From assembly GCA_944386565.1 (NCBI GenBank), contig CALXBO010000005.1, forward strand, positions 1 to 64,000: DNA of 64,000 nt, given 5' to 3'. The DNA comes from an uncultured Ruthenibacterium sp. GTDB lineage: Bacteria > Bacillota > Clostridia > Oscillospirales > Ruminococcaceae. This document shows, in pieces, positions 24,789 through 31,975 of this stretch; the stretch's first letter is position 1, and each line of letters opens with the position of its first letter. The translations under genes and the position numbers were made by a program. The notes under the pieces are model-generated. The model did no database searches. It had not been told where the DNA came from and worked only from the letters and a program-made list of their open reading frames with translations.

Positions 24789-25204
24789 ACCGCGTCCTCC
24801 CACTGCATCGCGTCGAGCGCCAGCGCGTGGCGGCGCAGCGTCTGGCGGATGGAATAACACGTCTTTTCCGCGATGGCCTCGAACGTCATGCCGTCGATGT
24901 ACCGCAATTCCAAGAGATACCGCAGCCCCTCGCTCTCCACCGAGCGCACCGCCCGCAGCACCGCCAGCCGCTCACACGCGAGGTGCTCGGCCTCTTTCCC
25001 GAGCTCGCGCTCGAGGTCCGCGATGTGCACCGCCGCCGTCTCCACGCGCGACGCCGTGCCCTTTGCGCGCGGCGCGCCGCTCATCGCCGCGCCCATGCGC
25101 TCGCCCCGCGCGCGCCAGCACGCCAGCTCCTCACGCAGACGCTTTTCGCGCGCCGCCGTCATCCCGTACTGGGACAGCTTTTCGGATTTCTCCTGCCTTG
25201 TCAC
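24785..25204 (-). CDS. ArpU/RinA-like phage late-gene regulator
   Basis: 139 residues. The C-terminal quarter, LRYLLELRYIDGMTFEAIAE then CYSIRQTLRRHALAL, is a sigma-70 region 4-like helix-turn-helix as in ArpU, RinA and related regulators that switch on packaging and structural genes. Start GTG at 25204 is chosen because GGGAGGTG lies 8 nt upstream; a longer frame from 25276 has no site. It sits directly before small terminase, the usual place. The 65-residue Cys gene overlaps its 5' end by 74 bp. Confidence 0.75.
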   Translation of the reverse strand: MTRQEKSEKLSQYGMTAAREKRLREELACWRARGERMGAAMSGAPRAKGTASRVETAAVHIADLERELGKEAEHLACERLAVLRAVRSVESEGLRYLLELRYIDGMTFEAIAEKTCYSIRQTLRRHALALDAMQWEDAV

Positions 25205-25328
25205 GCCCTGCACCTCCCCCGGAAAACCGCCGCCGGAAACACGACGGCCAAACACACGGCGACCCCGTGCGCGCAAACGGACAGTGGTCGCACACGCCGC
25301 GCTTTGCCCGGCGCACTCCGTCTCTCAT
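25131..25328 (-). CDS. Small cysteine-rich phage protein, overlaps the next gene
   Basis: 65 residues with CDHCPFARTGSPCVWPSC near residues 13-30, a compact four-cysteine motif. GGAGGAG is contained in the last codons of the upstream gene and the ATG follows 4 nt after its stop. Its 3' end overlaps the regulator gene in another frame by 74 bp. The N-terminal half looks real; the tail within the overlap has low complexity, so the true product could be shorter. Confidence 0.5.
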   Translation of the reverse strand: MRDGVRRAKRGVCDHCPFARTGSPCVWPSCFRRRFSGGGAGRDKAGEIRKAVPVRDDGGARKASA

Positions 25329-25331
25329 CTC

Positions 25332-25586
25332 TCACTCCTCCTCTACACGCAGCCAGCCGCCGCTCGCCACCCACTCGCACAGCATCGCCACGGCCTCTCT
25401 TGCCAGCGGCGCGGACTTGTCCGCCACGCGCAGCCCCGTCTCCGCGAGACAGTACGCCGGCCAGTACGCCGCCGCGACGTACTCCCCCGTGTGCATTTTC
25501 CGGTATCCGCCCCGCGCGGCCGGATTGTCCCGACAATCGGACTGTTTTCCCGCCATACTGATAGCATCACCTTCCTGTTCCGGCAT
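25332..25586 (-). CDS. First gene of the prophage lytic operon, unknown
   Basis: 84 residues, with CRDNPAARGGYRKMHTGEYV and a C-terminal helical stretch ending in WVASGGWLRVEEE. AAGGGGGTG lies 6 nt before the ATG at 25586. It starts 39 bp after the predicted -10 of the lytic promoter (25632-25660). No family recognised. As the first product of the lytic transcript it might be an anti-repressor or early switch protein, but the sequence gives no proof. Confidence 0.6.
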   Translation of the reverse strand: MPEQEGDAISMAGKQSDCRDNPAARGGYRKMHTGEYVAAAYWPAYCLAETGLRVADKSAPLAREAVAMLCEWVASGGWLRVEEE

Positions 25587-25600
25587 TTTTTCGCACCCCC

Positions 25601-25629
25601 TTGACAATCACTTAATAAAGTGATATTAT
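25601..25629 (+). promoter_or_regulatory. Repressor-operon promoter with an operator in its spacer
   Basis: TTGACA (25601-25606), 17 bp, TATTAT (25624-25629), reading toward the repressor gene. The operator at 25607-25624 fills the spacer, which suggests autorepression. The leader would be about 130 nt and run across the other three operators, so a second, nearer promoter is possible. Confidence 0.65.
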
Positions 25630-25731
25630 CCAGCATAAAGAAAGATTTATCACTTTTCAAAGTGATTCCGTGTCCTTATGCTATCACTTGAAAAAGTGAA
25701 AATCAAGTCATTTATCACTTTATCAAGTGAT
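25607..25731. promoter_or_regulatory. Immunity region: four 18-bp repressor operators
   Basis: Four copies of ATCACTT-N4-AAGTGAT: 25607-25624, 25649-25666, 25683-25700 (last base A instead of T) and 25714-25731. Centres are spaced 42, 34 and 31 bp. They lie between the lytic operon (minus) and the repressor gene (plus), overlapping promoter boxes of both, as in phage switches. Confidence 0.9.
25632..25660 (-). promoter_or_regulatory. Lytic-operon promoter
   Basis: On the minus strand TTGAAA (25655-25660), 17 bp, TATGCT (25632-25637). The -35 box lies inside the operator at 25649-25666, so bound repressor would block it. It drives the 84-residue gene and the whole packaging/particle operon. 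Confidence 0.7.
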
Positions 25732-25764
25732 TTTCGTAGATTTTAACAAAAAGGAGCGGTAAAA

Positions 25765-26094
25765 ATGAGTGAAATTTACAAGCGGATCGAAGAACTCTGC
25801 GCGCAACGGGGGATTCGACCCGGCCGCGTGAGCGCAGACCTCGGGTTGAGCCGCGGATTCATGACCGACCTGAAAATGGACCGCAAAAAAACGCTGAACG
25901 CCGAGACGGCCGCGAAGATCGCGGCGTATCTCGACGTTCCGGTGGAGACGCTGATGACGGGCCAGACGCGCGCGGCGACGGACGAGGAGCTGAAGTTTGC
26001 CCTGTTCGGCGGCGGCGACGTGACGGACGCCCAGTTTGAAGAGGTGAAGCGCTTTGCGCAGTACATCCGGGAGCGTGATGCCGTTGAGCACTGA
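25765..26094 (+). CDS. Prophage XRE-family repressor (cI/ImmR-like)
   Basis: 109 residues. Helix-turn-helix near residues 6-65: RIEELCAQRGIRPGRVSADL, then GLSRGFMTDLKM and KIAAYLDVPVETLM. The C-terminal part is short (DAQFEEVKRFAQYIRERD), without an S24 peptidase domain, so it is not self-cleaving. AAAAAGGAGCGG precedes the ATG. It is expected to bind the four operators upstream and hold the lytic operon off. Inactivation probably relies on the metallopeptidase whose gene overlaps its end by 17 bp. Confidence 0.88.
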   Translation: MSEIYKRIEELCAQRGIRPGRVSADLGLSRGFMTDLKMDRKKTLNAETAAKIAAYLDVPVETLMTGQTRAATDEELKFALFGGGDVTDAQFEEVKRFAQYIRERDAVEH

Positions 26095-26506
26095 CGCACG
26101 GCAGAAGCTGTACGACTTTGCCGACGCGGAAAACGTGCGCGTGGTGTCGTTCCCGCTGCCGGAGTGCCGCAGCATCGCGATGCCGCTGGCTTCGGGCGCT
26201 GTCGTGGGCATCGACTGCTCCGCGCCGATGACGCACGCGGAGGAGACGGTGTGCCTCGCCCACGAGCTCGGCCACTGCGCCACGGGCAGCTTTTACAGCC
26301 GCAAGACGCCGTTCGAGACGCGCGAGCGGTGCGAGCGGCGCGCGGACGTGTGGTGCATCCGCCGGCTCGTGCCGCCGCAGACGCTGCGCCGTCTTCTGCG
26401 CGAGGGGCGCGACGCGGACGAGATCGCCGAGATGCTCGGCGTGACGGAGGACTGCGTGGTGAAGGCGTACTACTATTACAAGGACGCGTGCGGCGAGACG
26501 TTCTGA
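26078..26506 (+). CDS. ImmA/IrrE-family metallopeptidase
   Basis: 142 residues. Zinc peptidase motif HELGHC near residue 62-67 inside AEETVCLAHELGHC; downstream E-R-x-x-R-R-A-D-x-W fits the third ligand region of the family (peptidase M78). The C-terminal part (DADEIAEMLGVTEDCVVKAYYYY) is helical. In ICEBs1 and related phages such proteins cut the adjacent repressor after DNA damage or signalling. The ATG at 26078 has GGGAG upstream and overlaps the repressor gene by 17 bp, which suggests coupled translation. Confidence 0.88.
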   Translation: MPLSTDARQKLYDFADAENVRVVSFPLPECRSIAMPLASGAVVGIDCSAPMTHAEETVCLAHELGHCATGSFYSRKTPFETRERCERRADVWCIRRLVPPQTLRRLLREGRDADEIAEMLGVTEDCVVKAYYYYKDACGETF

Positions 26507-26523
26507 GCCGCACAAAACGCAGA

Positions 26524-26559
26524 AAAGCCGCCGCGGCCAATGCTGGCCGCGGCGGCTTT
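26524..26559. terminator. Bidirectional terminator at the right edge of the prophage-like element
   Basis: AAAGCCGCCGCGGCCA, loop ATGC, then the complement. On the minus strand it is followed by TCTGCGTTTT and ends hisS; on the plus strand it follows the metallopeptidase gene. Confidence 0.75.
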
Positions 26560-26579
26560 CGCCTTGCGGAAAGACGAGG

Positions 26580-27815
26580 TCAGAAGCGCTTGACCTCGGG
26601 ATATTTGTCGTAGAAGCACACGCCGGACACGCCGTCCTGCTGGAGGCGGTCGAGCTGCTTGCCCACCTTCTTCGCGGCGGCAAACACGGCGACGTCGTAC
26701 TCGCCGCGCAGCGCGGCGGCCTTGCCGAGAACGTCGGCGAAGTCGGCATTCGCGGGGTAGACGAGCACGATGCGGGGCTTTGCGGCGGGGATGTCGAAGC
26801 CCTCGTCGAGCAGAATGCCGCAGATGCGCTCGAAGCCGATGGAGAAGCCCACGGCGGGCACGTCCTGCCCGATGAACTTGCCCACGAGGCGGTCGTACCG
26901 CCCGCCGCCGGCGACGGCGCCGGAAAAGCCCTTCGCGGCGACCTCGAACACCATGCCGGTGTAGTAGCCCTGGCCGCGCACGAGCGAGGGCGCGTACTCG
27001 ATGGCGTAGCGTCCGCCCGACAGCGCCGTGACCGTCCCGATGACGCGGCGCAGCGCCGAGGCGAGCTCGTCGTCGCCGCACAGCGACGCGACGGCGTCGA
27101 GCGTGGGGGCGTCCTTCGCGAGGAACTCGCTGAGCGCCGCCACGGCCGATTCCGGCAGCTCCTTTTCGCGCAGCTCGGCCGCGACGCCCTCGGCGCCGAT
27201 CTTGTCGAGCTTGTCGAACGAGACGCACACGGAGTCGAGCGAGTCCTCGGGGAAGCCGAAGTTTTTCAGCATACCGCGCAGCAGGCGGCGGTCGTTGACG
27301 CGCACGGTGAAGCCCTCGAAGCCGATGTTCATCAGCGCGCGGGCGGTGGTGTCGATCAGCTCGATCTCGGCGTTCGGGGACGCGTCGCCGAGGATGTCGA
27401 TGTCGCACTGGACGAACTCGCGCAGGCGGCCCTTCTGCGGGCGCTCGGCGCGGAACACGCGGTCGGTCTGGATGACCTTGAACGGCGCGGGCAGCTTCTC
27501 GCGGTTGGCCGCGTAAAAGCGCGTGAGCGGCAGCGTGAGGTCGTAGCGCAGGCCCATGTCGGACAGCTCTTTCTCGCTGCCGGACGAAAGCGCCTTGTCG
27601 AGCTTCTCGCCGCGCTTGAGCACCTTGAAGATGAGGTTGAGGTTGTCGCCGCCGTCGGACTTGTCCAGATTTTCCATATCCTCGAGCATCGGCGTTGCGA
27701 TGCGCTCGAAGCCGGAGGAGCGGTACGTCTCCAGGATCTTGCCCTGCACGTAATCACGGATTCTCATTTCGCGGGGCAGATAGTCCCGCATGCCTTTCAG
27801 CGGCGCTGTTTTCAT
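26580..27815 (-). CDS. hisS: Histidine--tRNA ligase
   Basis: 411 residues. Class II synthetase: motif 1 region with ERIATPMLEDMENL, motif 2 region QTDRVFRAERPQKGRLREF, histidine-binding LVRGQGYYTGMVFEV, and motif 3 GFSIGFERI. The C-terminal anticodon-binding domain (KPRIVLVYPANADFADVLG to the end) is present, so it is a true HisRS rather than HisZ, although the histidine loop is RGQGYYTG rather than the more common GLDYYT. It is monocistronic or first of a short unit; its left end abuts the prophage-like element. Confidence 0.85.
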   Translation of the reverse strand: MKTAPLKGMRDYLPREMRIRDYVQGKILETYRSSGFERIATPMLEDMENLDKSDGGDNLNLIFKVLKRGEKLDKALSSGSEKELSDMGLRYDLTLPLTRFYAANREKLPAPFKVIQTDRVFRAERPQKGRLREFVQCDIDILGDASPNAEIELIDTTARALMNIGFEGFTVRVNDRRLLRGMLKNFGFPEDSLDSVCVSFDKLDKIGAEGVAAELREKELPESAVAALSEFLAKDAPTLDAVASLCGDDELASALRRVIGTVTALSGGRYAIEYAPSLVRGQGYYTGMVFEVAAKGFSGAVAGGGRYDRLVGKFIGQDVPAVGFSIGFERICGILLDEGFDIPAAKPRIVLVYPANADFADVLGKAAALRGEYDVAVFAAAKKVGKQLDRLQQDGVSGVCFYDKYPEVKRF

Positions 27816-27830
27816 ATCGGTTCAATCTCC

Positions 27831-28619
27831 TTATTTTTCGTTCTTGGACTGGATCCACTCGCGCAGCACGTCAAGCGCTTCAGAGTGGCGCAGATTCTTC
27901 ATACGGGGGAACGCGCGCAGCAGGCGCAGTTCCGCGCGGTGGCGGCTGTCGGCCATCTCGGCGCGCAGAAGGTCCATGCGCGCGGAGAATTCCGGGCCGT
28001 AGCTGTCGAGGCGGCCGTCCACGGCGATGGCTTTGTCGCCGAGGCTCTCGGCGATGGCATCCGAACCCTCGCGCATGCGCGCGGCGACGGCCGAGATGCG
28101 TCCGAGCGCTTTTTCCAGCCGCAGGATGGACGCGACCGTGGCCGCGATGTCGATGACGATGAGCACGCAGAATACGGCGCAGAACACCACGCCCAGCACG
28201 TGCGGGATGTGGTCCACGAGCGCCGCGACCGCCGGGTGCAGCACGCGCACGGCAAACGTGACGCACACGCCCCACGCGAGGCTGAATTTCAGGCAGATGT
28301 ACCCGCCGATGTTGAGCGGCTCATCGGAATAATCCCACCACGTGGTGTGGAACAGCTTTTTCAGCGCCCATCCGCCCACGAGCTCCAGCGCGCTGGCGAG
28401 CACCATGCCGCCGAAGAACAGCAGGATGAGATTGTCCCGCACGGGCGCGAGCGACGAGCCCGCGATGAGCATGCCGAACCCGTAGATGGGGCACACCGGG
28501 CCGTTCAGAAAGCCCCGGTTCACGAAGCTTCCCGTCTGGATGGAACAGAAGCACACTTCCAGACACCACCCCAGAAAGGCGTAGATGAAAAAGTACCAGA
28601 GAATGTTGTAGATGGTCAC
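27831..28619 (-). CDS. Putative ABC-transporter permease, CmpB-like (PF06541 type)
   Basis: 262 residues. Starts ILWYFFIYAFLGWCLEVCF and continues FVNRGFLNGPVCPIYGFG, LELVGGWALKKLFHTTWWDY and NIGGYICLKFSLAWG, the signature of the Clostridia-typical CmpB family. Five membrane segments fill the first 150 residues; the rest is a cytoplasmic helical region. Called a type IV ABC permease in databases, but no ATPase is nearby and the function is unknown. The GTG start overlaps the upstream stop by 4 bp (GTGA). Confidence 0.85.
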   Translation of the reverse strand: MTIYNILWYFFIYAFLGWCLEVCFCSIQTGSFVNRGFLNGPVCPIYGFGMLIAGSSLAPVRDNLILLFFGGMVLASALELVGGWALKKLFHTTWWDYSDEPLNIGGYICLKFSLAWGVCVTFAVRVLHPAVAALVDHIPHVLGVVFCAVFCVLIVIDIAATVASILRLEKALGRISAVAARMREGSDAIAESLGDKAIAVDGRLDSYGPEFSARMDLLRAEMADSRHRAELRLLRAFPRMKNLRHSEALDVLREWIQSKNEK

Positions 28620-28942
28620 GTTGTCTCCTTTGCGGCCTTGCGCGCGATGTTGTCGATCTCCTGCTGGAACTGCTCGGCCTCCACGAGAAGGTCGTCGAGC
28701 GCCTGGCGCGGCGTCTTGCCGTCCGGGCCCGTCACGTTGTCCTCGGTGCTCAGGCGGTACACCAGATGCCCGATGCGGGCAAACACCTTTTCCTGTTCCG
28801 AGCGCAGATGCGCGATCTCGAGGTTCGATTTCACCTCGTCCACGCGCTCGAGCGCCTCGCCCGCCGCCGACTGCACCGACCGCCGCGCCTCCTGAGCGCG
28901 GACCGTCACGGTATCCATGAATTGTCTCATTTTCGCGTCCAT
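28616..28942 (-). CDS. Small helical protein, unknown
   Basis: 108 residues, almost fully helical: VTVRAQEARRSVQSAAGEAL, then ALERVDEVKSNLEIAHLRSE and a C-terminal ALDDLLVEAEQFQQEIDNIA. It looks like a coiled coil with a short loop (STEDNVTGPDGKTP). No family recognised. It starts at ATG 28942 and overlaps the next gene by 4 bp, so it is probably co-expressed with the CmpB-like membrane protein and may contact its helical tail. Divergent from dinB. Confidence 0.75.
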   Translation of the reverse strand: MDAKMRQFMDTVTVRAQEARRSVQSAAGEALERVDEVKSNLEIAHLRSEQEKVFARIGHLVYRLSTEDNVTGPDGKTPRQALDDLLVEAEQFQQEIDNIARKAAKETT

Positions 28943-29086
28943 GTCAAAGCACTCCTTTACCCGCCGGGATTCCGTTTGAACTTTATCATACCACACGCCG
29001 CACAAAGCCACAAGCCCGCGCTGCATTGTGTCTTTTCCATTGTAGCACAAACGTGTATAATATACAAAGGAAAGGAGGTGCGCCGC

Positions 29087-30325
29087 GTGGACCGCGTGAT
29101 CTTTCACAGCGACTGCAACAGCTTTTATTCCTCGGTGGAGCTTCTGTCGCGCCCGGAACTGCGCGACGTGCCCGTCGCCGTGTGCGGAGACCCTGAGTCC
29201 CGCCACGGCATCATCCTCGCCAAGAACGAGCCCGCCAAGCGCTTCGGCGTGCAGACGGCGGAGACCATCGTCTCGGCCAAGCGCAAATGCCCCGGCCTTG
29301 TGCTGCTTCCGTCGCACCATGATTTATACAGAGAGTATTCAAAGCGTGTCAACGCGATATACGCGCGGTATACAGAGTTCGTGGAACCGTTCGGCATCGA
29401 CGAGAGCTGGCTGGACGTGACGGCGTCGTGGCACCTGTTCGGCTCGTCGCCGGGCGCGGTGGCGCAGCAGCTGCGCCGCGCGGTGAAGGCCGAGACGGGG
29501 CTGACGGTCTCGGTGGGCGTGAGTTTCAACAAAGTGTTCGCAAAGCTCGGGTCGGACTACAAAAAGCCCGACGCGGTGACGCAGTTCACGCGCGAGAACT
29601 ACAAGCGCGTCGTGTGGGCGCTGCCGGTGACGTCGCTGCTCTACGTGGGGCGCTCGGCGGCGAAGACGCTCGCGGGGCTGGGCATCCGCACCATCGGCGA
29701 GCTCGCGGCGGCCGACCCGGCGGTGCTGACGGCGGCGCTGGGCAAGCTCGGGGGCGAGCTGTCGCGCTACGCGCGCGGCGAGGACGACTCCCCGGTGCGC
29801 AGCATCTACGACAAGCCCGAGGTGAAGAGCGTTGGCAACGGTCTGACGTTCCCGCACGACCTCACGGACATCGACGAGGCGCGCTCGGCGCTGTTCGCGC
29901 TGGCGGACGAGGTGGCCTCGCGCCTGCGCGCGCACGGGATGTGGGCGTCCTCGGTGCAGCTGAGCGTGAAGGACCCGCAGATGAAGCTCATCACGCGGCA
30001 GGCGCCGCTGCCCTCGCCCGTGTGCACGGGCCGGGAGCTGGCGCAGGCGGCGCTGGCGCTTCTGGCGGCGAACTGGCGCTTCCCCGCGCCGGTGCGCGCG
30101 CTGACGGTGACGGCGCTGAACCTCTCGCACTCCGCGCCCGAACAGCTCACGCTCTTCGACGAGGGCGCGTCCTCGCGCAGCGACAAGCACGAGCGGCTCG
30201 AAAAGAGCCTCGACGCCATCCGCGGCAAGTACGGCCACGCCGCCATCGCGGGCGCGAGCGTGCTGAACCGCGGGCTCGGGCTGGGGAAACTATCCATTGA
30301 CGACCCCCGCAAAAAGCGGGAGTAA
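29087..30325 (+). CDS. dinB: DNA polymerase IV (Y family)
   Basis: 412 residues. Translesion polymerase. HSDCNSFYSSVE at the start carries the first catalytic Asp (Asp9); FGIDESWLDV (about 103-112) carries the Asp-Glu pair. The little-finger domain runs from about 240 and the end has the beta-clamp-binding segment EQLTLF. Start GTG at 29087 follows AAGGAGGTG. A TATAAT lies upstream near 29056. No obvious LexA box was seen. Divergent from the 108-residue gene. Confidence 0.93.
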   Translation: MDRVIFHSDCNSFYSSVELLSRPELRDVPVAVCGDPESRHGIILAKNEPAKRFGVQTAETIVSAKRKCPGLVLLPSHHDLYREYSKRVNAIYARYTEFVEPFGIDESWLDVTASWHLFGSSPGAVAQQLRRAVKAETGLTVSVGVSFNKVFAKLGSDYKKPDAVTQFTRENYKRVVWALPVTSLLYVGRSAAKTLAGLGIRTIGELAAADPAVLTAALGKLGGELSRYARGEDDSPVRSIYDKPEVKSVGNGLTFPHDLTDIDEARSALFALADEVASRLRAHGMWASSVQLSVKDPQMKLITRQAPLPSPVCTGRELAQAALALLAANWRFPAPVRALTVTALNLSHSAPEQLTLFDEGASSRSDKHERLEKSLDAIRGKYGHAAIAGASVLNRGLGLGKLSIDDPRKKRE

Positions 30326-30363
30326 AATACATTCAACAACAAAGACAAGGAGCGTTGAAAACC

Positions 30364-30645
30364 ATGGTGAAGCATGTTGTCATGTGGGAACTGAAGGACA
30401 AAGAGACGAAGGCCGAGGTCGGCGCGGAGATGAAAAAGCGTCTGGAGGCGCTCGTCGGCGTCGTGCCGGGCCTTCTGAAGGCCGAGGTGAACACGGGATT
30501 CGCGGGCGCGGACGTCATCCTCTACACCGAGCTCGAGAGCCGCGAGGCGCTGGCCGTGTACGCCGACCATCCGGCGCACTGCAAGGTGAAGGAGTACGTG
30601 CACTCGGTGATCTGCGCGCGCACGGCGTGCGACTGGGACGCGTAA
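30364..30645 (+). CDS. Dabb (stress-responsive A/B barrel) family protein
   Basis: 93 residues. VKHVVMWELKD at the start, GLLKAEVNTGF in the middle and LAVYADHPAHCKVKEYV near the end define the dimeric alpha/beta barrel. Such proteins act in unknown small-molecule reactions or stress. AAGGAG lies 11 nt before the ATG; a TTG at 30355 is possible but too close to the site. It follows dinB by 38 bp. Confidence 0.88.
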   Translation: MVKHVVMWELKDKETKAEVGAEMKKRLEALVGVVPGLLKAEVNTGFAGADVILYTELESREALAVYADHPAHCKVKEYVHSVICARTACDWDA

Positions 30646-30646
30646 C

Positions 30647-31897
30647 TCACCGCGCGAACACGTCCGAAAGACCGGCCTTTGCCACGCGGCGCCGCACCTC
30701 GCTGCGGTCCGTGGTGTAAAGGCCGTTTTCTTTCATGCGTCCGAAATACTCCGCGCCGGAGAACGTGACGCGGACGTTCGGGAACGTCTCGCGCGCATAG
30801 GCGACGGCGTCTCCGCACGCGAGCGAGCGCGGCAGCGCCGTGAGCGGCAGGTTCTGAAGCAGCCGCACGGCGTTGTAGCCCGCGATCGTTCCGGTGACGA
30901 TGGCCTCGGTGTGCCCCACGAGCATGCCCGCCTTTTCGCCCGCGCAGAAGAGGTTCGCCGTGCCGAGCACGCGCATGGCGTCGTCGCGCGCGACGGCCGC
31001 GAGCAATCGCACGGAGTTCCCGCGCCCGCCCGCGAGCGGCTCCTCGCAGCGCGCGTTCTCAAAGCCCGGCACGCGGTGCAGGTCGGCCAGCGGCATCCAC
31101 GGGCTCATCAGCTTCGCGCTGCCGGTGTCGAGCAAAATGAGGTTGTCGCGGTATGCGTCGAGCGCGTACTGGCGGCACGCCTTGACGCCGAGCTTGTCGC
31201 GTATGAGCTCGGCGGGCAGCGGCGTGATGCACACGCCGCGCGCGTCCAGCGCGTCGCGCAAAGACGGCGCGAGCGAAGATTTGTCGAGCTTGCACGAGCC
31301 GGACACCGCGCCCGTGCCGCCGTCGGCGCGCACGCACGGCGACTCCCGCACGCCCGCGAGGGCGCACAGGCTGACGCGCGGTCCGTACGACGGGCAGCGC
31401 AGCGCGCACATGGCGCAGCCCGAGCCGTATTTCGCGCAGTTGGCCTGCGGGCCCGCCGAACCGGTGGCGTCGATGAACGCCTCCGCGGCGAACTCCTCGC
31501 CCTTTTGCGACACGACGGACGCGATGCGCCCGCCGCGCGCGTTCACGCGAGTGATGCGCGTCTCGAACCGGATCTCCACGCGCATTGCCCGCAGCAGATT
31601 TTCCACGGCTACGGGCATGCGCGACGTGTCGTACAGCGTGGCGTGGCTGTGGCCGGGAAAATCCACGTCCCGGTGGCGCGCGCACAGGTCGGCCGCGGCG
31701 ATCAGCTCGCCGCCGCCCAGCGCGAGCAGCTCCTCGGCGGCGGTGTCGCGCCCGTTGTTGCGCATGATGCCGCCCGACAGCCCCGTGCCGAGCAACAGAT
31801 CCGTGCGCTCGCACAGCACGACGTCCGCCCCCCGCTTTGCCGCGGCGGCCGCGGCGGCGCATCCCGCCCAGCCGCCTCCCGCAACTACGATCCTCAT
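30647..31897 (-). CDS. FAD-dependent oxidoreductase
   Basis: 416 residues. N-terminal dinucleotide fold VVAGGGWAGCAAAAAA (residues 4-19) and LCERTD where the ribose-binding acidic residue sits (about 30). A second FAD contact, FIDATGSAG, is at about 150 and the C-terminal FAD motif LFCAGEKAGM at about 330, as in FAD-dependent enzymes related to GidA or succinate-dehydrogenase flavoproteins. Several Cys (CAMCALRC at about 165-172) could bind a metal or Fe-S centre. GGGAGGG precedes the ATG. The substrate is unknown. It converges on the Dabb gene: their stop codons are 1 bp apart. Confidence 0.8.
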   Translation of the reverse strand: MRIVVAGGGWAGCAAAAAAAKRGADVVLCERTDLLLGTGLSGGIMRNNGRDTAAEELLALGGGELIAAADLCARHRDVDFPGHSHATLYDTSRMPVAVENLLRAMRVEIRFETRITRVNARGGRIASVVSQKGEEFAAEAFIDATGSAGPQANCAKYGSGCAMCALRCPSYGPRVSLCALAGVRESPCVRADGGTGAVSGSCKLDKSSLAPSLRDALDARGVCITPLPAELIRDKLGVKACRQYALDAYRDNLILLDTGSAKLMSPWMPLADLHRVPGFENARCEEPLAGGRGNSVRLLAAVARDDAMRVLGTANLFCAGEKAGMLVGHTEAIVTGTIAGYNAVRLLQNLPLTALPRSLACGDAVAYARETFPNVRVTFSGAEYFGRMKENGLYTTDRSEVRRRVAKAGLSDVFAR

Positions 31898-31940
31898 GTC
31901 CGCATCCCTCCCTTTTTTCCACACCTATGCGCGGAGGGGC

Positions 31941-31970
31941 AAAAAAAGACCGCCCCCTGTGCGGGGGCGG
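31941..31970 (-). terminator. Intrinsic terminator of the HAD gene
   Basis: CCGCCCCC/GGGGGCGG stem (31950-31957 with 31963-31970) followed on the minus strand by seven T. It lies 6 bp beyond the HAD stop. Confidence 0.8.
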
Positions 31971-31975
31971 GCGGA

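Larger units (their letters stand above)
14103..26506. mobile_element. Compact prophage-like element with podovirus-type particle genes
   Basis: About 12.4 kb bounded by terminators at both ends. The minus-strand operon (25586 to 14103) encodes, in order, small early proteins, an ArpU/RinA-like regulator, small and large terminase, portal, small zinc protein, 37-residue protein, scaffold-like protein, a possible decoration protein, capsid, gp4-like adaptor, gp10-like tail hub, M23 lysin, phiLC3 holin, a second membrane protein and a coiled-coil protein. A divergent plus-strand pair (25765-26506) is repressor plus metallopeptidase. Reading frames are intact and often overlap by 4 bp, as in an active element. 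No integrase, recombinase, replication gene, tape measure, sheath or fibre is visible, and I found no convincing att repeat. Its GC-rich codon use matches the host, suggesting long residence. Confidence 0.85.

Noticed and set aside
14074..26572. TTGCGGAAA at 14074-14082 and 26564-26572 as att repeat of the phage element
   Set aside because: Only 9 bp, and the left copy is part of a terminator stem. Too short for an att core without other support.
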